DNA from: a virus
Strand: one strand, 5' to 3'
Virus record (IMG/VR): IMGVR_UViG_3300050133_000052
Coordinates: 1-40,371 of that record
DNA length: 40,371 bases
The notes below the pieces were generated by a model. It did not search any database. It saw only the letters and a list, made by a program, of their open reading frames with translations, and had not been told where the DNA came from. A program made the position numbers and the translations under genes. Positions 17,997-24,262 of this stretch are shown here, one piece after another; the first letter of the stretch is position 1, and each line of letters opens with the position of its first letter.

Positions 17997-18296
17997 TTAT
18001 TTGAATATGTCGGGGTTGTCCTTGATTATTTGATATAGGTTTTCTGCTATCGTGTCTATAAGTTCTTCGTTTTCTCGCCATTTTTCATGGCCTGAGATAT
18101 AGAATATTCCACGAATTATTTCGTGCAACATTGTTACCTTTTTATTGTCATCGCTTTGTTTGTCGTAAAGATATATTGTTTGTTTCAAATATTCGATTTC
18201 TCCATACAAGTCTCCACCTTTGTCACCGGAACGATGCTCTCCTTGTTCTATCGCATATTCGCGCCAACCTATTTTTACTTTATCGGGTATGTTCAT
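17997..18296 (-). CDS. protease-like protein with degenerate HExxH motif
   Basis: A 99-residue protein starting MNIPDKVKIG after GGGAGT; an upstream in-frame ATG at 18308 lacks a ribosome site. It resembles small phage zinc-peptidase-like proteins with GEIEYLKQTIYLY then MLHEIIRGI: the second metal-binding His of HExxH is an Arg here, so the site is probably inactive or rewired. It is grouped with the Cys-rich gene and the large terminase. Role unknown. Confidence 0.65.
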   Translation of the reverse strand: MNIPDKVKIGWREYAIEQGEHRSGDKGGDLYGEIEYLKQTIYLYDKQSDDNKKVTMLHEIIRGIFYISGHEKWRENEELIDTIAENLYQIIKDNPDIFK

Positions 18297-18702
18297 ATTT
18301 ACTCCCATATATTGTAATCACTTCTGAAAATTATATAGTAGCGCGAGAGGGCATTTATATATACCCCCACCCCCCACCTCGCGGGACTGACTATCTGGCC
18401 TGCTCCCTATTGCCGTCTACCTCTGCCCTTGATAGTGGTGTACTGTCATACGTCAGAGGATGACCTTATGATATATTATATTAGTAAGGGTTGCCTATGC
18501 TTGCATATGTCTGTCTTGCAAGTTGCTTGCTATCATGTTGGTCTGTACTATACAAAATCATCATTTAGTCTAAATCAGATAAGGTCAGTAAACAACCAAC
18601 TAATGGCTTAGATAGGCTATTGCTATGCCGTGATATAATGTGCAAGTGTTTTGCAAGTCCATTATAAGGGTCATAATCCGCCGTACATAGACATACCTTG
18701 CA
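18297..18702. other. noncoding gap between terminase genes, candidate packaging region
   Basis: About 400 bases without a convincing gene on either strand. It holds a C-rich tract (18363-18378) flanked by CGCGAG (18342-18347) and CTCGCG (18378-18383), and several copies of an 8-base word TTGCAAGT listed separately. Phage pac or cos sites often lie next to the small terminase gene, so this is the best candidate for the packaging initiation site. That role is inference. Confidence 0.45.
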
Positions 18703-18725
18703 TTAATCGGCCTTGCCACTTGCAA
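18516..18725. repeat. TTGCAAGT repeats near the small terminase gene
   Basis: TTGCAAGT occurs at 18516-18523 and 18651-18658, a near copy GTGCAAGT at 18640-18647, and the reverse complement ACTTGCAA at 18718-18725 inside the 3' end of the small terminase gene. Several related CTTGCA words lie nearby. The clustering could mark binding sites for the small terminase subunit. Confidence 0.35.
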
Positions 18726-19137
18726 TATTATCGCCCAGTAATGCCGCTGCTTTGGTGAGTTGCTCCGCTAACTGTGCATCAGTTAAGGTTGATATTTGTA
18801 AGGGTTCGCCGTTAGTATTACCTATATCAAGCAACTTGCGCTCTGACATGCCGTAGTTGGCACTAAGGTCAAACTGTGCGCCTCTGGACTTGTCCCTGTC
18901 GTAGAGACATTCGTGAGCATATTGGCGGCATCTCTCACGTGCGCGATATATGGTCGGGAAATAATCACCACTCTTGCTATAATTATATAATGTCTTGCTG
19001 TCTATATTAAGCCAAAAAGCCAGTCCTGATAATGTATATGGTGCATGCCTTTGCTCACAATCTGCAAAGTAATCATTAATCCCCTTATCAAGCTCATCTA
19101 CGTTATCATACTTAAGTGTGCCAAATGGTCTTGCCAT
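18703..19137 (-). CDS. terminase small subunit (DNA-packaging protein)
   Basis: A 144-residue protein. Residues about 5-70 form an HTH domain (LSGLAFWLNIDSKTLYNYSKSGDYFP), then a helical segment with DRDKSRGAQFDLSANYGMSER near 85-105, both as in P22 gp3-like and related small subunits. It recognises the packaging site and loads the large subunit. It starts ATG after GAGGAGCTGAG. Three TTGCAAGT words and an inverted repeat lie just downstream and may be its targets. Confidence 0.85.
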   Translation of the reverse strand: MARPFGTLKYDNVDELDKGINDYFADCEQRHAPYTLSGLAFWLNIDSKTLYNYSKSGDYFPTIYRARERCRQYAHECLYDRDKSRGAQFDLSANYGMSERKLLDIGNTNGEPLQISTLTDAQLAEQLTKAAALLGDNIASGKAD

Positions 19138-19156
19138 ACTCTCTCAGCTCCTCAAT

Positions 19157-19279
19157 CTATCCGTTTAATCTTTTAATACGCTCCATCTCATAGGTTGCCT
19201 TTAACGCTCTGTCTTCCTTAGATATTCCGTGTTTCTTTTTCCGTTTAGGTTTAATAATCTTGTTGTATTCCGGCTTCAT
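19157..19279 (-). CDS. small basic protein upstream of terminase small subunit
   Basis: A 40-residue Lys/Arg-rich protein (KPKRKKKHGI...) with a strong GAGGTGATT ribosome site before its ATG. It ends 19 bases before the small terminase start, in the same direction. It was too short for normal gene calling. Tight spacing and the good ribosome site argue that it is expressed. Function unknown; DNA contact is plausible from the charge. Confidence 0.6.
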   Translation of the reverse strand: MKPEYNKIIKPKRKKKHGISKEDRALKATYEMERIKRLNG

Positions 19280-19331
19280 AATCACCTCAAAAAATAATGA
19301 CCTATGTTACTTACTAAATCTTATATATTAA

Positions 19332-19442
19332 TAGTACAAGTCTTATATAGTAGTACGCTCTTATATATACGTCTCTGGTAGAGCCGTTGCCTCAGTCTCC
19401 TGTAGATACGTAGGGCTTAGTCTCTGGTAGAGTCGATGCTTA
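19332..19442. repeat. tandem repeats upstream of the packaging genes
   Basis: Two sets. TAGTACAAGTCTTATATAG starts at 19332 and a diverged copy TAGTACGCTCTTATATATA at 19351 (19-base period). Then three copies of a 24-25 base unit start GTCTCTGGTAGAG (19371), GTCTCCTGTAGATA (19395) and GTCTCTGGTAGAG (19420). The last overlaps the end of the winged-helix gene. They could be iterons for that protein, a late promoter control region or terminase sites. Confidence 0.55.
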
Positions 19443-19781
19443 TGTTAATATGCGATAATGTGTGATTGGGTTCTCTGATTTCTTACCACTGTTTGTATAT
19501 GTAATGTGACCTTTCCACGTCTGTAATAAATCTGTTTGTAATAATTCGGCTTTTGCTTTTTTTAATGTTCCGAGACACAGTCCCGAATCCTCTACAAGTT
19601 CTTTATCCGACCTTGTAAAAAAGTCTTGGGGGTTCTTGGATTTTTGACTGCCTGTAAATTTATGTTCGTTTTCCTTTAAGACTACATATAACCACTTGGC
19701 ATAAACAGACATACTTTTATATGGGTCTGAATTAAATAGATGTCTTGTCAGTTCTATATAGTACGTGTTGCCGTTTTTCAT
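19440..19781 (-). CDS. winged-helix DNA-binding protein, replication-initiator-like
   Basis: A 113-residue protein. YYIELTRHLFN...SVYAKWLYVVLKENEHKF at 8-43 and DKELVEDSGLCLGTLKKAKAELLQTDLL near 72-97 look like the winged-helix start of phage or plasmid replication initiators and replisome organisers. It lacks any C-terminal domain, so it may be a regulator rather than an initiator. A good AAAGGAGAA ribosome site precedes the ATG, a long inverted repeat lies upstream and tandem repeats overlap its end. Role not certain. Confidence 0.6.
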   Translation of the reverse strand: MKNGNTYYIELTRHLFNSDPYKSMSVYAKWLYVVLKENEHKFTGSQKSKNPQDFFTRSDKELVEDSGLCLGTLKKAKAELLQTDLLQTWKGHITYTNSGKKSENPITHYRILT

Positions 19782-19824
19782 GCGCCATTCTCCTTTAACG
19801 CTTCTCCTGGTTGCCCTTTCGGGC

Positions 19825-19879
19825 GGGCGTGAAGTGATTGGAGAAAATCACTTGTCGAGCTGCATACCCTATCACGCCC
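19825..19879 (-). promoter_or_regulatory. long nested inverted repeat upstream of the winged-helix gene
   Basis: GGGCGTGA (19825-19832) pairs with TCACGCCC (19872-19879), 39 bases apart; inside, AAGTGATT (19832-19839) pairs with AATCACTT (19846-19853) around a six-base loop. No T-run follows on the minus strand. As DNA it could be a replication or protein-binding site; as RNA it is a structured leader of the downstream gene. Confidence 0.5.
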
Positions 19880-19984
19880 AAATTACTCTCTGTTGATTGT
19901 AAAATATCTTTATATACTAATTGTATCGTACGTAAGCGTTACACGCAACAAAAATATATGCATGTTGTAACTATGTTTTGGGCA

Positions 19985-20014
19985 TAAAAAGAGACCGTCC
20001 ATCACTGGGCGGCC
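19985..20014 (-). terminator. rho-independent terminator
   Basis: GGCCGCCCA pairs with TGGACGGTC (one mismatch, one G-T pair) around a GTGA loop, followed on the minus strand by TCTCTTTTTA. It ends the short transcript of the ribbon-helix-helix regulator and its partner gene, 13 bases after the latter's stop. Confidence 0.75.
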
Positions 20015-20027
20015 TTGATTATGCGGT

Positions 20028-20255
20028 CTATATAATTCCCCTTAATTTTAAGTCTGCCTGCTCGGCCTCCGATACTCGCTCAACCGTGTCCGGCATGACC
20101 TCCGCATATAGATAATCAACTATTTTATCCCCGTCAAATGCAATCGCACTAATGATATAAGTTTTGCCGTTGCTCTCAATGACATTGCCGTATACCCATG
20201 CACTGGGCAATATATCGGTAATGGGATAGTATTTGCCTTTATAAAGATATTTCAT
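20028..20255 (-). CDS. small protein co-transcribed with RHH regulator
   Basis: A 75-residue protein of mixed strands and helices (MKYLYKGKYYPITDI..., acidic towards the C-terminus) with no recognised family. Its ATG overlaps the stop of the ribbon-helix-helix gene by four bases (ATGA), so the two form a bicistronic unit ended by the terminator at 19985-20014. A co-regulator, effector or toxin/antitoxin partner cannot be excluded. Confidence 0.65.
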   Translation of the reverse strand: MKYLYKGKYYPITDILPSAWVYGNVIESNGKTYIISAIAFDGDKIVDYLYAEVMPDTVERVSEAEQADLKLRGII

Positions 20256-20458
20256 CCCTTTTCATCCCCTTTCAGCCTCAACCCCTTGAGCCCCGTGTAC
20301 TGCTCTAGCGCCGCTAATATCATATCGTTGATACTATCATGGCCTTTATCCTTTGTAGCCTGCTTGATGCGTTCACGGTCGCCCTTGTGTACAAATAGAT
20401 TCATCCGGTCATATGCCCGCTTTGTATAGTCATTACTCCATTGAGTTTGTTTCCCCAC
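20252..20458 (-). CDS. ribbon-helix-helix (Arc/CopG-like) regulator
   Basis: A 68-residue protein starting at GTG after AGAGGTGATT; an upstream in-frame start at 20518 lacks a ribosome site and would overlap the promoter. Residues about 17-55 (YDRMNLFVHKGDRERIKQATKDKGHDSINDMI LAAL without the gap) show the beta-strand then two-helix pattern of Arc-type DNA-binding dimers. Its promoter overlaps two direct TGCACAATTAG words, likely operators. It is divergent from the plus-strand cassette starting at 20614 and probably represses both directions, much like the small regulators of anti-CRISPR operons. Confidence 0.7.
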   Translation of the reverse strand: MGKQTQWSNDYTKRAYDRMNLFVHKGDRERIKQATKDKGHDSINDMILAALEQYTGLKGLRLKGDEKG

Positions 20459-20475
20459 AAAATCACCTCTACAAT

Positions 20476-20504
20476 ATATTACGCCTTTATATCTCATTGC
20501 ACAA
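20476..20504 (-). promoter_or_regulatory. promoter of the RHH regulator
   Basis: On the minus strand TTGTGC (20504-20499) and TAATAT (20481-20476) are 17 bases apart. Transcription would begin near 20469, about ten bases before the GTG start and right ahead of its ribosome site. Confidence 0.5.
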
Positions 20505-20524
20505 TTAGCATATTGCACAATTAG
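20498..20524. promoter_or_regulatory. direct-repeat operator candidates
   Basis: TGCACAATTAG occurs at 20498-20508 and again at 20514-20524, 16 bases apart, one copy overlapping the -35 box of the regulator promoter. A related inverted motif CAATT/AATTG lies near 20568-20583 on the cassette side. Ribbon-helix-helix dimers commonly bind such tandem sites, so this is the likely operator of the divergent switch. Confidence 0.45.
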
Positions 20525-20613
20525 ATTGATTAAAGTTTGTGCACTTTATGACTATACTCATTACTCAATTAGTGCGACAATTGATATAGAGCAAATCGAG
20601 GGAGGAAAACAAA

Positions 20614-20841
20614 ATGAAAAAGCTTACCGCATTGGTCACTTACAAATATGAGGACAACGCACATAAAGAAATTATTGAGCGTGACACATACGAAACGAAG
20701 AAAGCGTTTAGGGAAGATTTAGTTGGCAACGGATACACAGTGCATAGTATATCAACCGAAGAAGACATGAAAGCTCGTAATGTTGGGTACCAAACAGCAA
20801 CATCTTTAAAAAGACAACTTGAAAAATATGGCGTTCTTTAA
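20614..20841 (+). CDS. small cassette protein, unknown
   Basis: A 75-residue protein, first of the plus-strand cassette, with a strong GGGAGGAAAA ribosome site. Sequence starts MKKLTALVTYKYED and is mixed charge with no recognised motif. It faces the RHH regulator across about 155 bases holding the operators. By position it is the likely first effector of a regulated accessory operon; a host-takeover or anti-defence role is a hypothesis only. Confidence 0.6.
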   Translation: MKKLTALVTYKYEDNAHKEIIERDTYETKKAFREDLVGNGYTVHSISTEEDMKARNVGYQTATSLKRQLEKYGVL

Positions 20842-20872
20842 AAATTTAGTGAGCCTCCACAATAGTGGATGC

Positions 20873-20913
20873 CAAGCAAATACCGGCTAATAGCCCGAAC
20901 AGCCGATTCGGGC
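20873..20913 (+). promoter_or_regulatory. structured intergenic RNA with two exclusive pairings
   Basis: CCAC-AATA-GTGG forms a small hairpin at 20876-20887. Downstream, GCCCGAA (20893-20899) pairs perfectly with TTCGGGC (20907-20913); alternatively CGGCT (20884-20888) pairs with AGCCG (20901-20905), which occupies the first hairpin's loop. Only one pairing can form well because the connecting loops are too short for a full pseudoknot. It precedes the ribosome site of the 56-residue gene. Confidence 0.4.
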
Positions 20914-20948
20914 CCACGCAAAACAAAACGATGAAAGAGGGATTTGAA

Positions 20949-21119
20949 ATGGAATTTACAAAAAAGCAGCAACAACGAATAGACCGCTGCACAGGCAAAC
21001 TTAAAGAAGAATGGATTAAAGAATTTACTTATATCCAGAATTTAAAAAAATCTCCTGAATACAAGCAATTTATGAAATCCGACAGAGAACACGAAAAACA
21101 ATTATCAAGGCAGTTTTAG
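20949..21119 (+). CDS. small charged protein of the plus cassette
   Basis: A 56-residue Lys/Gln/Glu-rich protein (KKQQQRIDRC... with SDREHEKQL near the end), apparently helical. The start at 20949 follows AGAGGGATTT; longer in-frame versions from 20865 or 20931 have weaker starts. Second gene of the cassette, preceded by the structured leader at 20873-20913. Unknown function. Confidence 0.55.
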   Translation: MEFTKKQQQRIDRCTGKLKEEWIKEFTYIQNLKKSPEYKQFMKSDREHEKQLSRQF

Positions 21120-21129
21120 CCGCTCCTAA

Positions 21130-21148
21130 AGGGTCGAGCATCGGCCCT
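21130..21148 (+). promoter_or_regulatory. intergenic hairpin before the 85-residue gene
   Basis: AGGGTCGA pairs with TCGGCCCT (one G-T pair) around a GCA loop. A competing pairing joins GCCG at 21119-21122 with CGGC at 21142-21145. This repeats the alternative-pairing style of the preceding intergenic gap. No T-run follows, so termination is unlikely. Confidence 0.4.
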
Positions 21149-21181
21149 ATCCCATAAGAATTTTTGAAAGAAGGAATTAAA

Positions 21182-21439
21182 ATGAAAACAATATTAAAGA
21201 ACAGCAAATGCATCGTTGAATACAACCCCGAAGCTAAACATGCGCTTGATTTTTTCGACGGCAGAGATTTGACAGACAGTAACAACGAGCCGGCCTTTTA
21301 CAGCAAAACAATGAGAAGCCACAAAAAGGCATGGGCGGCACTTCAAGCGGATTTTAATGACTTTACGACAATGTACGGTGCCATCGGAATTTTAAATCAA
21401 AACGGTATCAAGTGCCACAGTTATTGTGCAATGGATTAA
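21182..21439 (+). CDS. small cassette protein, unknown
   Basis: An 85-residue protein starting MKTILKNSK after AAGAAGGAATT; an in-frame upstream start at 21164 lacks spacing to a ribosome site. Sequence has a compact mixed fold look with aromatic residues but no recognised motif. Third gene of the cassette. Its end overlaps the start region of the next gene. Confidence 0.55.
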   Translation: MKTILKNSKCIVEYNPEAKHALDFFDGRDLTDSNNEPAFYSKTMRSHKKAWAALQADFNDFTTMYGAIGILNQNGIKCHSYCAMD

Positions 21440-21443
21440 GTAT

Positions 21444-21626
21444 ATGAGTTATAGAATGCCTAAGAAATACAGCCGCAGCCGCACCTATCACGGAAAATGT
21501 GAGAAGTGCGGTACGGTAACCCCAATATCAGAAACATGCTGTTATGTCGATGAAAGCAATGTTGCAATTAGTTACCACAGCCCTTATTTATGTAAAACTT
21601 GTTATCAGATAAAATATCAAAATTAG
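21444..21626 (+). CDS. small zinc-ribbon-like protein
   Basis: A 60-residue basic protein with a C-x2-C pair (KCEKCG, about 16-19) and a later C-x2-C pair (CKTC), with a further Cys-Cys between, so a zinc ribbon is likely. The start is uncertain: GTG at 21426 overlapping the previous gene, ATG at 21444 or ATG at 21456; none has a strong ribosome site, so translation is probably coupled to the gene before it. Confidence 0.5.
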   Translation: MSYRMPKKYSRSRTYHGKCEKCGTVTPISETCCYVDESNVAISYHSPYLCKTCYQIKYQN

Positions 21627-21642
21627 AAAGAGGGTATTAATA

Positions 21643-22353
21643 ATGGCAGGTAGAATTGATTATGAAGAACGCAAGGAAACACGGATTGAACATTTACAGT
21701 CAGCGGCAGATAAGGCCGCAGAACGCAGCCACCACCTCAATGAGGAATCCAGCCGCATGATGTCGGCTATCCCAATGGGGCAGCCGATCATAACCGGACG
21801 TGGCTCACGCACTACAGCAGATATTAATTACCGCAATCGTGCCTGGAACAAGATGGAGAAGTCAGTCGAGGAGAGCGAAAAGTCAAGTTATTACGCAGAC
21901 AGGGCAGCATCAGCCGAAAGCAATAAATCCATATCAAGCGACGATCCCGACGCGATCTCGAAACTAAAAGAAAAGCTTGCTGGTCTTGAAACTGAACGAG
22001 AAGAAATAAAGGCCGAAAATATCAATCGGCGTAAAGCTGGGCAGGAACCGTATGCGCCGTATATCCTGCAAAATCTCGGCGGAAATATCAAGACGGTAAA
22101 AGATCGCATCGCACGTCTTGAAAAGATTGACGCACGACCGGCGGCAGATGATATAGATTTTAACGGCGGCAAGATTGTTGAAAATACCGAGGCGAACCGC
22201 ATTCAGATTATTTTTGACGACATTCCAGCGCCGGAAATACGAGAGCAGTTGAAGCGGAGCGGCTTTAAGTGGGCCAGATCAGAGGGTGCATGGCAAAGAT
22301 TACGCGGAAATTATGCGCTGTATATTGCAAAGGACATTACAAGCAAGCTATAA
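21643..22353 (+). CDS. DUF3560-domain protein
   Basis: A 236-residue protein, last gene of the plus cassette. Residues 1-95 match the DUF3560 layout: ERKETRIEHLQSAADKAAERS, then SAIPMGQPI and the NYRNRAW part, with a helical AADRA-like segment. Residues about 165-236 contain IQIIFDDIPAPEIREQL-type text and SGFKWARSEGAWQR, a module seen at the C-termini of plasmid and phage proteins with helicase or polyvalent neighbours. DUF3560 proteins occur mainly on plasmids and phages and have no known function. It starts ATG after AGAGGG and ends before a strong terminator. Confidence 0.75.
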   Translation: MAGRIDYEERKETRIEHLQSAADKAAERSHHLNEESSRMMSAIPMGQPIITGRGSRTTADINYRNRAWNKMEKSVEESEKSSYYADRAASAESNKSISSDDPDAISKLKEKLAGLETEREEIKAENINRRKAGQEPYAPYILQNLGGNIKTVKDRIARLEKIDARPAADDIDFNGGKIVENTEANRIQIIFDDIPAPEIREQLKRSGFKWARSEGAWQRLRGNYALYIAKDITSKL

Positions 22354-22391
22354 TAATAAAGCGGGCCGGCGCTTAATCCGGCGAAAAGATT

Positions 22392-22413
22392 AGCCCCTCA
22401 ATTACGAGGGGCT
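22392..22413. terminator. bidirectional terminator, plus cassette versus early operon
   Basis: A perfect 8-base-pair stem AGCCCCTC/GAGGGGCT with a six-base loop, followed on the plus strand by TTCTTCA and on the minus strand by AATCTTTT. The stop codon of the minus-strand HTH gene (22398-22400) lies in this hairpin, so the two convergent transcripts share it. Confidence 0.85.
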
Positions 22414-22805
22414 TTCTTCAACTCTTTTTTGATATTTTCGTAGACGGTCGGGCGGCGTATCTTGAGTATTTTGCCGATCTCTGTATATGTTTTGCCGTTG
22501 CTGCAAAGCTCCATCATTAGGGTGATCTGCTCGCGGGTTATCGGCTGCCGCCTTGCTTGTTTTATGTCGCAGTGTAAATATTTTTTCGTGAACATTTTGC
22601 TGGGATAAAACACTATTTTTAAAACCTTTTCAATGTCCTCCACCATGATGTTTAAATCATAGGCAATCACAAGGGGATAATCTCCGCATCTGTAACGCCT
22701 CTTTATCTCAGCCACATCCTTATCGGTCGCATGGCGCATTGGCTCGTAGGTGGGCACGTGTGAGGGTGTGGGCGTATGATGTACAAATATTATTTGCTCC
22801 GTCAT
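22398..22805 (-). CDS. HTH protein at late-regulator position
   Basis: A 135-residue protein. The C-terminal part (ITREQITLMMELCSNGKTYTEIGKIL then KIRRPTVYENIK) is a classic resolvase/sigma-type HTH. The N-terminal half is of unknown fold. It is the last gene of the long early operon, the place where many Firmicutes phages keep the activator of late genes, so that role is proposed. GGTGG precedes the ATG, which overlaps the stop of the membrane-protein gene by four bases. Confidence 0.65.
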   Translation of the reverse strand: MTEQIIFVHHTPTPSHVPTYEPMRHATDKDVAEIKRRYRCGDYPLVIAYDLNIMVEDIEKVLKIVFYPSKMFTKKYLHCDIKQARRQPITREQITLMMELCSNGKTYTEIGKILKIRRPTVYENIKKELKKAPRN

Positions 22806-22951
22806 TCGCGCACCACCGTTTCTCTGCTAAAATTCAGAAAAAGTATTCCGTAAAATACGAGTTCATAAATGTCTTTTGTATAGTAGCCGAATAGCATGCC
22901 GGTAAGCGCGAGCAATAGGCCAATAAAGTTAATAATTAAAACTGTTTTCAT
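22802..22951 (-). CDS. small membrane protein
   Basis: A 49-residue protein starting at ATG after GGAGGTGAAG; an in-frame start at 22990 would make a longer form lacking a ribosome site. It has one or two membrane spans (TVLIINFIGLLLALTGML and LVFYGILFL). ATGA overlap with the DUF551-like gene shows coupling. Unknown function. Confidence 0.6.
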   Translation of the reverse strand: MKTVLIINFIGLLLALTGMLFGYYTKDIYELVFYGILFLNFSRETVVRE

Positions 22952-23277
22952 TTCTTCACCTCCGGCGCTTGTGGAAGCGGAAGCCAACACTGCGTTGACG
23001 AATTAGTTCCCATGATGTGAGAAAAAAATTTGATCTGAACGTTTCCGCCTTTTCCGTCATTTGAATACGTCGCGATATGATATTTTCCTCTCCAAAGCAC
23101 AATAACTTGCTGCCCATCTACTGGCGGTTCCTTTTCCACGTCCCTCCACCTCAGTTGATCGAGGGCGGTGAGGGCAATCTCAAGTGCCTCATTATGTTCA
23201 ACCGTTGTCTTTTCTTGACCATGCCATTTATTGGTTGCCAATATGTTTTTTGCTTTTTCCGCTGTCATTTCACTCAT
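22948..23277 (-). CDS. DUF551-like protein
   Basis: A 109-residue protein. RWRDVEKEPPVDGQQVIVLW near 43-62 and the C-terminal CWLPLPQAP match the DUF551 pattern common in small phage early proteins. The N-terminal helices are lineage-specific. Function unknown. It is coupled to the membrane-protein gene by a 4-base overlap. Confidence 0.7.
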   Translation of the reverse strand: MSEMTAEKAKNILATNKWHGQEKTTVEHNEALEIALTALDQLRWRDVEKEPPVDGQQVIVLWRGKYHIATYSNDGKGGNVQIKFFSHIMGTNSSTQCWLPLPQAPEVKK

Positions 23278-23299
23278 TTGTCTGCCTCACTTTCCATTC

Positions 23300-23710
23300 T
23301 TATTCAAAATACATGTTTGCGCGGTGGGTATAACAATGCTTAAACATATTTAGCCAATGCTCGTGCATATTATAAGGTTTCATAATTCCGTAATTGTGAC
23401 CTTCCATATCAACCTTTAGGTCTTTCATTGCATTGTATATTTTTCTACATTCTTGCGGTGTAAATTTTCCGTCACAATCTGAGTGATTTAGAAAAATGTC
23501 AAGGTCATCATTACAAATTTCGTCCCACCGCTTTATGTCGGCATCGGTATACTGTTTGAAAAATAAATCTTTATACTGTTTCTCATAAATCAGGCCAAAT
23601 TCCTCATTATAAGCCCTTGCTACAGCCCTCCGATAGAGCCCGAACGTTATATATCCACACGAAAATCCGTCTTCATCTGACAGTCCCTTTGCTCTAACAT
23701 CAATTCCCAT
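23300..23710 (-). CDS. hypothetical phage protein
   Basis: A 136-residue protein starting ATGGGAATTG after AAGGGAA; an upstream in-frame start at 23740 overlaps the previous gene. It is rich in Tyr, Asp and Cys, including KFTPQECRKIYNAMKDL near 90-107. No recognised family. It overlaps the 85-residue gene by 11 bases and lies in the middle of the early operon. Confidence 0.6.
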   Translation of the reverse strand: MGIDVRAKGLSDEDGFSCGYITFGLYRRAVARAYNEEFGLIYEKQYKDLFFKQYTDADIKRWDEICNDDLDIFLNHSDCDGKFTPQECRKIYNAMKDLKVDMEGHNYGIMKPYNMHEHWLNMFKHCYTHRANMYFE

Positions 23711-23957
23711 TTCCCTTGCTCCTTTCCAGCGATTTATCAACTTGCATCGTCATCCAAGAATTATCTCCATATTTTATTTGAAATAGACCATCTTTACTTT
23801 CATTGGCTTTCTGTAAAAACATTTCATATACCGATCTTATTGCTTCATCCGTATAATCTTGTTTTTGCCCCGTGCTTTGAAATAGTCCGTTTCCCAACGG
23901 CTTCACTGATGTAAGGTATATTTTACCTGTTAATGGAGAAACCATAAGTCTTTTCAT
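23700..23957 (-). CDS. hypothetical phage protein
   Basis: An 85-residue mixed protein (MKRLMVSPLTGKIYLTSVK) of unknown family, ATG after GAAAGGAT. Overlaps both neighbouring genes (11 and 4 bases), as expected in a compact early operon. Confidence 0.6.
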   Translation of the reverse strand: MKRLMVSPLTGKIYLTSVKPLGNGLFQSTGQKQDYTDEAIRSVYEMFLQKANESKDGLFQIKYGDNSWMTMQVDKSLERSKGNGN

Positions 23958-24262
23958 GATCTTATCCTTTCCAGCGCATCGGTGGCGGCTTGTTTGGCTT
24001 CGACACGGCTAAACCACCAGTCCTCGCCTAAAACTCCTTGTTCATACTCCGTAACCCCATGCTCATAAATTGTCTTTGAAATTTTGCTGTCTCCTTCGCC
24101 CCATTCATCGTAGAGATAATAGACTGGGGTTCCGTCATCTGCTGGAAATTCGCGTATCGTCTTCCCCACCGCATCCATCAGCTCAAACTCAACAAGATTG
24201 ATTATTGCCGCGCCATTGTTTTCTGCTACCGCCATTTCAAGGCGGGATAAGATGTCAGACAT
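23954..24262 (-). CDS. hypothetical phage protein
   Basis: A 102-residue protein starting at ATG (MSDILSRLEM) after AAGGACGGTGAC; the upstream GTG at 24271 is too close to that ribosome site. It is rich in acidic and aromatic residues (VYYLYDEWGEG, EDWWFSRVEA). No family is recognised. It overlaps the following gene by 4 bases. Confidence 0.6.
   Translation of the reverse strand: MSDILSRLEMAVAENNGAAIINLVEFELMDAVGKTIREFPADDGTPVYYLYDEWGEGDSKISKTIYEHGVTEYEQGVLGEDWWFSRVEAKQAATDALERIRS

Noticed and set aside
19371-19442. CRISPR-like direct repeats
   Set aside because: Three diverged 24-25-base copies with no spacers and no cas gene nearby.
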